A DNA stretch of 7,838 nt, from positions 1 through 7,838 of the forward strand of contig CAZSMC010000128.1 in assembly GCA_964607755.1 (NCBI GenBank). Direction: 5' to 3'. Position 1 is the first letter of the stretch. Each line of letters opens with the position of its first letter. Made by a program: the position numbers and the translations under genes. Positions 5,911 to 7,838 of this stretch are shown here, one piece after another. Source of the stretch: CAZSMC01 sp964607755. Its GTDB lineage: Bacteria > Zhuqueibacterota > Zhuqueibacteria > Residuimicrobiales > Krinioviventaceae. A model generated the notes under the pieces. It searched no databases, was not told where the DNA came from, and was given only the letters and a program-made list of their open reading frames with translations.

Positions 5911-7450
5911 CCCGCCACACACAGAGCCGAACGTTTCAGAACGTAATGCTGAGACGCCGTTGCACTCGCGGATGTCTTCCATGTCCAAACAATGGCTGGT
6001 GGTTTTTTCCGGCAAAGTCTCGCAACAGATTTTTGGTTTTATAACCGGTGTGCTCATCGCCAAGGTCCTGGGCAGCGCCGCTTTAGGTCATTATCAGCTC
6101 AGTATGGTTATTGTCCATCTGCTCGCGAATATTACGATTATGGGCACCGACCGCGGCTTGATACGGTATATCCCTATTTTTCAAAAGCATCAACCCGGCA
6201 AAGCAAAGCGGGTCATTTACAGTTCCCTGGGTATCTCGTTTTTTATTTCCCTGATACTAACGCTCATATTATTTCTCGGCGCTCCGTTTATTGCAGCGAC
6301 TTTTTTCGACAACAAAACATTTGCCACAGCGCTGCGAATTTTTGCCTTTTATCTGCCTGCCTTTACTCTGTGGAGGTTACTGGTGGCTGTATTTGACGGC
6401 TTTAAGCGCGCCGACATTGAAACGCCGATCCAGAACATCGTAACACCGGCCATTTTCGTACTCTTACTCGTTGGCATAAGTCTTGTTAATCCGGCGCTGA
6501 CGCCAGTGATCTGGGCGCGCATTACAGCCTATAGCCTGGCCTGCGTTCTGCTGGCTTTTTTAGCGTGGCGAACATTTAAACCGCTGTTTCTCGCTAAAAG
6601 TCAATCCATCGACTTGCGGGCGTATTATGCCTTTTCCGCACCGCTGTTGCTCATCAGTACCCTGCATTTGCTGATGAATCACGTGGATATTTTGCTCACC
6701 GGTATTTACATGACCGATTCGGACGTTGGCATTTACACCATTGCCCAGCGGATGGCAATACTCAGCCTGCTGGGATTGCAGGCAATCAATATTATCTTTG
6801 CGCCGCACATTTCTGAGCTTTTTAGCGATAATAAATTGCAAGACATGGCACGGCTGTTCAAATTGTTTACCCGGTGGATTTTTATCTTTTCCTTGTTAGT
6901 GTTCGCATTTTATATTGTTTTTAAAAAGCAACTGCTGTCGTTTTTTGGCACAGAATTTCTCGCCGGACAAACAGCGCTGATGCTGTTGTCTTTTGGCCAA
7001 ATGATAAATGCGCTGGGCGGACCGAACGGCACCATCCTGATTATGACCGGCAAGCAAAAATGGATGCTGCTGAATTCCGTGCTCATGCTGATCTTGAATG
7101 TGATTTTCAACATGCTGTTCATACCGAGGTGGGGCATCAGTGGCGCAGCCCTGGGTACGGGTTTGTCCATTATCATCATCAACGTGCTAAAAACAGTCCA
7201 GCTTTACTACGAGCTCAGAATACACCCGTATAACACGGTCTATCTTAAAAGCACAGCCATCATTGCTGTCGCAACCGGCATCGCCTGGCTGATGCAGCAG
7301 GTTGTTCAGTTCCAGGGACTTGGCGGCGCTATCATTGGCGGCCTTGTCTTCCTGGTGCTGTGCATTATGGGATACTGGCTGTTTGGCCAAAACGAGGATG
7401 ATAAAATTATTATTGAATTTATGCGGCAGAAATTGAAAAAGGGAAGGTGA
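5897..7450 (+). CDS. Wzx-type polysaccharide flippase (MOP superfamily), second copy
   Basis: A 517-residue polytopic membrane protein. After a hydrophilic lead of about 30 residues, SGKVSQQIFGFITGVLIAKV and GHYQLSMVIVHLLANITIMG begin the transporter fold, and TDRGLIRYIP is a common motif of oligosaccharide flippases. The C-terminal half carries FFGTEFLAGQTALMLLSFGQ and NALGGPNGTILIMTGKQKW, then IPRWGISGAALGTG, the pattern of the polysaccharide-synthesis C-terminal domain. The tail KLKKGR is basic, as expected on the cytoplasmic side. ATG 5897 has AAGG at 5887-5890 six bases away. In-frame ATGs at 5972 and 5981 would remove most of the hydrophilic lead and remain possible. It is clearly divergent from the first flippase, so this is not a recent duplication. 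It is the last gene of the operon inside the window. Confidence 0.87.
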   Translation: MPRNNPPHTEPNVSERNAETPLHSRMSSMSKQWLVVFSGKVSQQIFGFITGVLIAKVLGSAALGHYQLSMVIVHLLANITIMGTDRGLIRYIPIFQKHQPGKAKRVIYSSLGISFFISLILTLILFLGAPFIAATFFDNKTFATALRIFAFYLPAFTLWRLLVAVFDGFKRADIETPIQNIVTPAIFVLLLVGISLVNPALTPVIWARITAYSLACVLLAFLAWRTFKPLFLAKSQSIDLRAYYAFSAPLLLISTLHLLMNHVDILLTGIYMTDSDVGIYTIAQRMAILSLLGLQAINIIFAPHISELFSDNKLQDMARLFKLFTRWIFIFSLLVFAFYIVFKKQLLSFFGTEFLAGQTALMLLSFGQMINALGGPNGTILIMTGKQKWMLLNSVLMLILNVIFNMLFIPRWGISGAALGTGLSIIIINVLKTVQLYYELRIHPYNTVYLKSTAIIAVATGIAWLMQQVVQFQGLGGAIIGGLVFLVLCIMGYWLFGQNEDDKIIIEFMRQKLKKGR

Positions 7451-7511
7451 GAAGGATTTTCAATATACAATATAAATGATTTAGAGGAATGTAACCTGAT
7501 TAATTCATGAA

Positions 7512-7524
7512 TTTAACCACAAAG
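7512..7524. repeat. Isolated repeat-like motif TTTAACCACAAAG
   Basis: TTTAACCACAAAG resembles the start of the repeat cluster 62 bases later (TTTAACGCAAAG), with an identical TTTAAC and CAAAG. It could be an orphan or decayed first unit of the same family. The match is short and may be chance. Confidence 0.3.
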
Positions 7525-7585
7525 ATACTATCTTGATTAAAATCTATAATTTCAAAATTTCGATGTGTTGCAGGGTTCATAATTT

Positions 7586-7624
7586 AACGCAAAGTTCGCC
7601 AAGCACGCCGAGGATTCGCAAAGA
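7586..7624 (+). repeat. Cluster of degenerate 9-bp repeats, left arm
   Basis: Bases 7586-7612 divide into three consecutive 9-base units of the form NNCGCNNAG: AACGCAAAG, then TTCGCCAAG, then CACGCCGAG. A looser fourth unit, TTCGCAAAG, ends at 7623. The cluster is more GC-rich than its surroundings. Similar CGCAAAG/CGCAGAG-rich strings occur between genes in many environmental bacterial genomes, from general memory rather than a search. Nothing shows that it is transcribed or translated. Confidence 0.6.
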
Positions 7625-7644
7625 AAAATGAGGCCTGTTTAATT

Positions 7645-7674
7645 GTCAATATTATTATCGATCTTGATATTGAC
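7645..7674. repeat. 8-bp inverted repeat between the two repeat clusters
   Basis: GTCAATAT (7645-7652) and ATATTGAC (7667-7674) are perfect inverted copies with a 14-base spacer that contains ATCGAT. The stem is AT-rich and not followed by a T-run, so it is not a convincing terminator. Its place just inside the left repeat cluster may mean it is part of the same palindromic element. Confidence 0.4.
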
Positions 7675-7810
7675 CTCTGTATTCCGAATAACTGCACACC
7701 TATATCTTGTTGTTAATATGAAATTTGAATAATTTTTGCCCATCACAAAATAACCAAGATCGTTTTGACGTTATCATGAAAATAAGTTCAGAAATATTTT
7801 CCCCTGCGCA

Positions 7811-7838
7811 TCTTTGCGACCTCAGCGACCTCCGCGTT
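7811..7838 (-). repeat. Cluster of degenerate 9-bp repeats, right arm (inverted, reaches window edge)
   Basis: Read on the minus strand from 7838, this segment gives AACGCGGAG, then GTCGCTGAG, then GTCGCAAAG, the same NNCGCNNAG unit as the cluster at 7586-7624. The first two units match the left cluster at 13 of 18 positions. The two clusters face each other about 185 bases apart. The right one may continue beyond the window. Confidence 0.55.

Larger units (their letters stand above)
7451..7838. other. AT-rich non-coding region after the operon
   Basis: No reading frame with coding character was seen on either strand over these 388 bases. The AT-rich content contrasts with the upstream genes. 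No GC-rich hairpin with a T-run follows the flippase stop, so the operon terminator was not identified. The region holds a lone repeat-like motif, two inverted clusters of a degenerate 9-bp repeat and one short hairpin, listed separately. Confidence 0.7.

Noticed and set aside
5992..6396. 134-residue open frame on the + strand within the second flippase
   Set aside because: It is an out-of-frame shadow of the flippase gene with no family-like composition.
7586..7838. CRISPR array
   Set aside because: The units are only nine bases, degenerate, directly adjacent, and lie in opposite orientations without spacers.

Overview
The window reads as a stretch of a bacterial surface-polysaccharide (capsule or O-antigen-type) locus, with an AT-richer accessory cassette near its left end. 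All convincing genes lie on the + strand. Shine-Dalgarno sites are visible before several genes, and one outer-membrane protein is of the Wzi-like type that ends in phenylalanine, so the host is Gram-negative. The mix (large Wzi-like protein, MNT/HEPN pair, AlbA-domain gene, degenerate 9-bp intergenic repeats) would fit a member of the Bacteroidota/Calditrichota-type (FCB) groups. That placement is an inference with low confidence.

Layout: 2-88 is the tail of a left-handed beta-helix acyltransferase. 89-227 is intergenic with a small hairpin. 231-613 is the remnant of a Schlafen/AlbA-type ATP-binding protein: its N-terminal DNA-binding domain is joined out of frame to its C-terminal tail, with the middle missing. 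614-740 is a short control region dense in inverted repeats. 741-1473 is a nucleotidyltransferase (MNT) and HEPN toxin-antitoxin-type pair with overlapping reading frames. 1457-7450 is a tightly coupled five-gene polysaccharide operon: a Wzi-like outer-membrane protein, a Wzx-type flippase, a CatB-like O-acetyltransferase, a SAM methyltransferase and a second Wzx-type flippase. 7451-7838 is AT-rich, non-coding, and carries two inverted clusters of a degenerate 9-bp repeat around a hairpin.

How it works together: the acetyltransferase and methyltransferase probably decorate sugars, one or both flippases move lipid-linked units across the inner membrane, and the Wzi-like barrel probably holds or organises the finished polymer at the outer membrane. 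No glycosyltransferase or polymerase is in the window, so the locus must extend beyond it. All five operon genes overlap their neighbours (11, 4, 4 and 14 bases), and the Wzi-like gene also overlaps the HEPN gene by 17 bases, so transcription starting ahead of the MNT/HEPN pair may run into the polysaccharide genes.

I did not find a clearly new system. The points most worth checking are the deleted AlbA gene, the MNT/HEPN pair coupled to the Wzi-like gene through a TTG start, the inverted-repeat control region, the two flippases in one short operon, and the 3' inverted repeat clusters.
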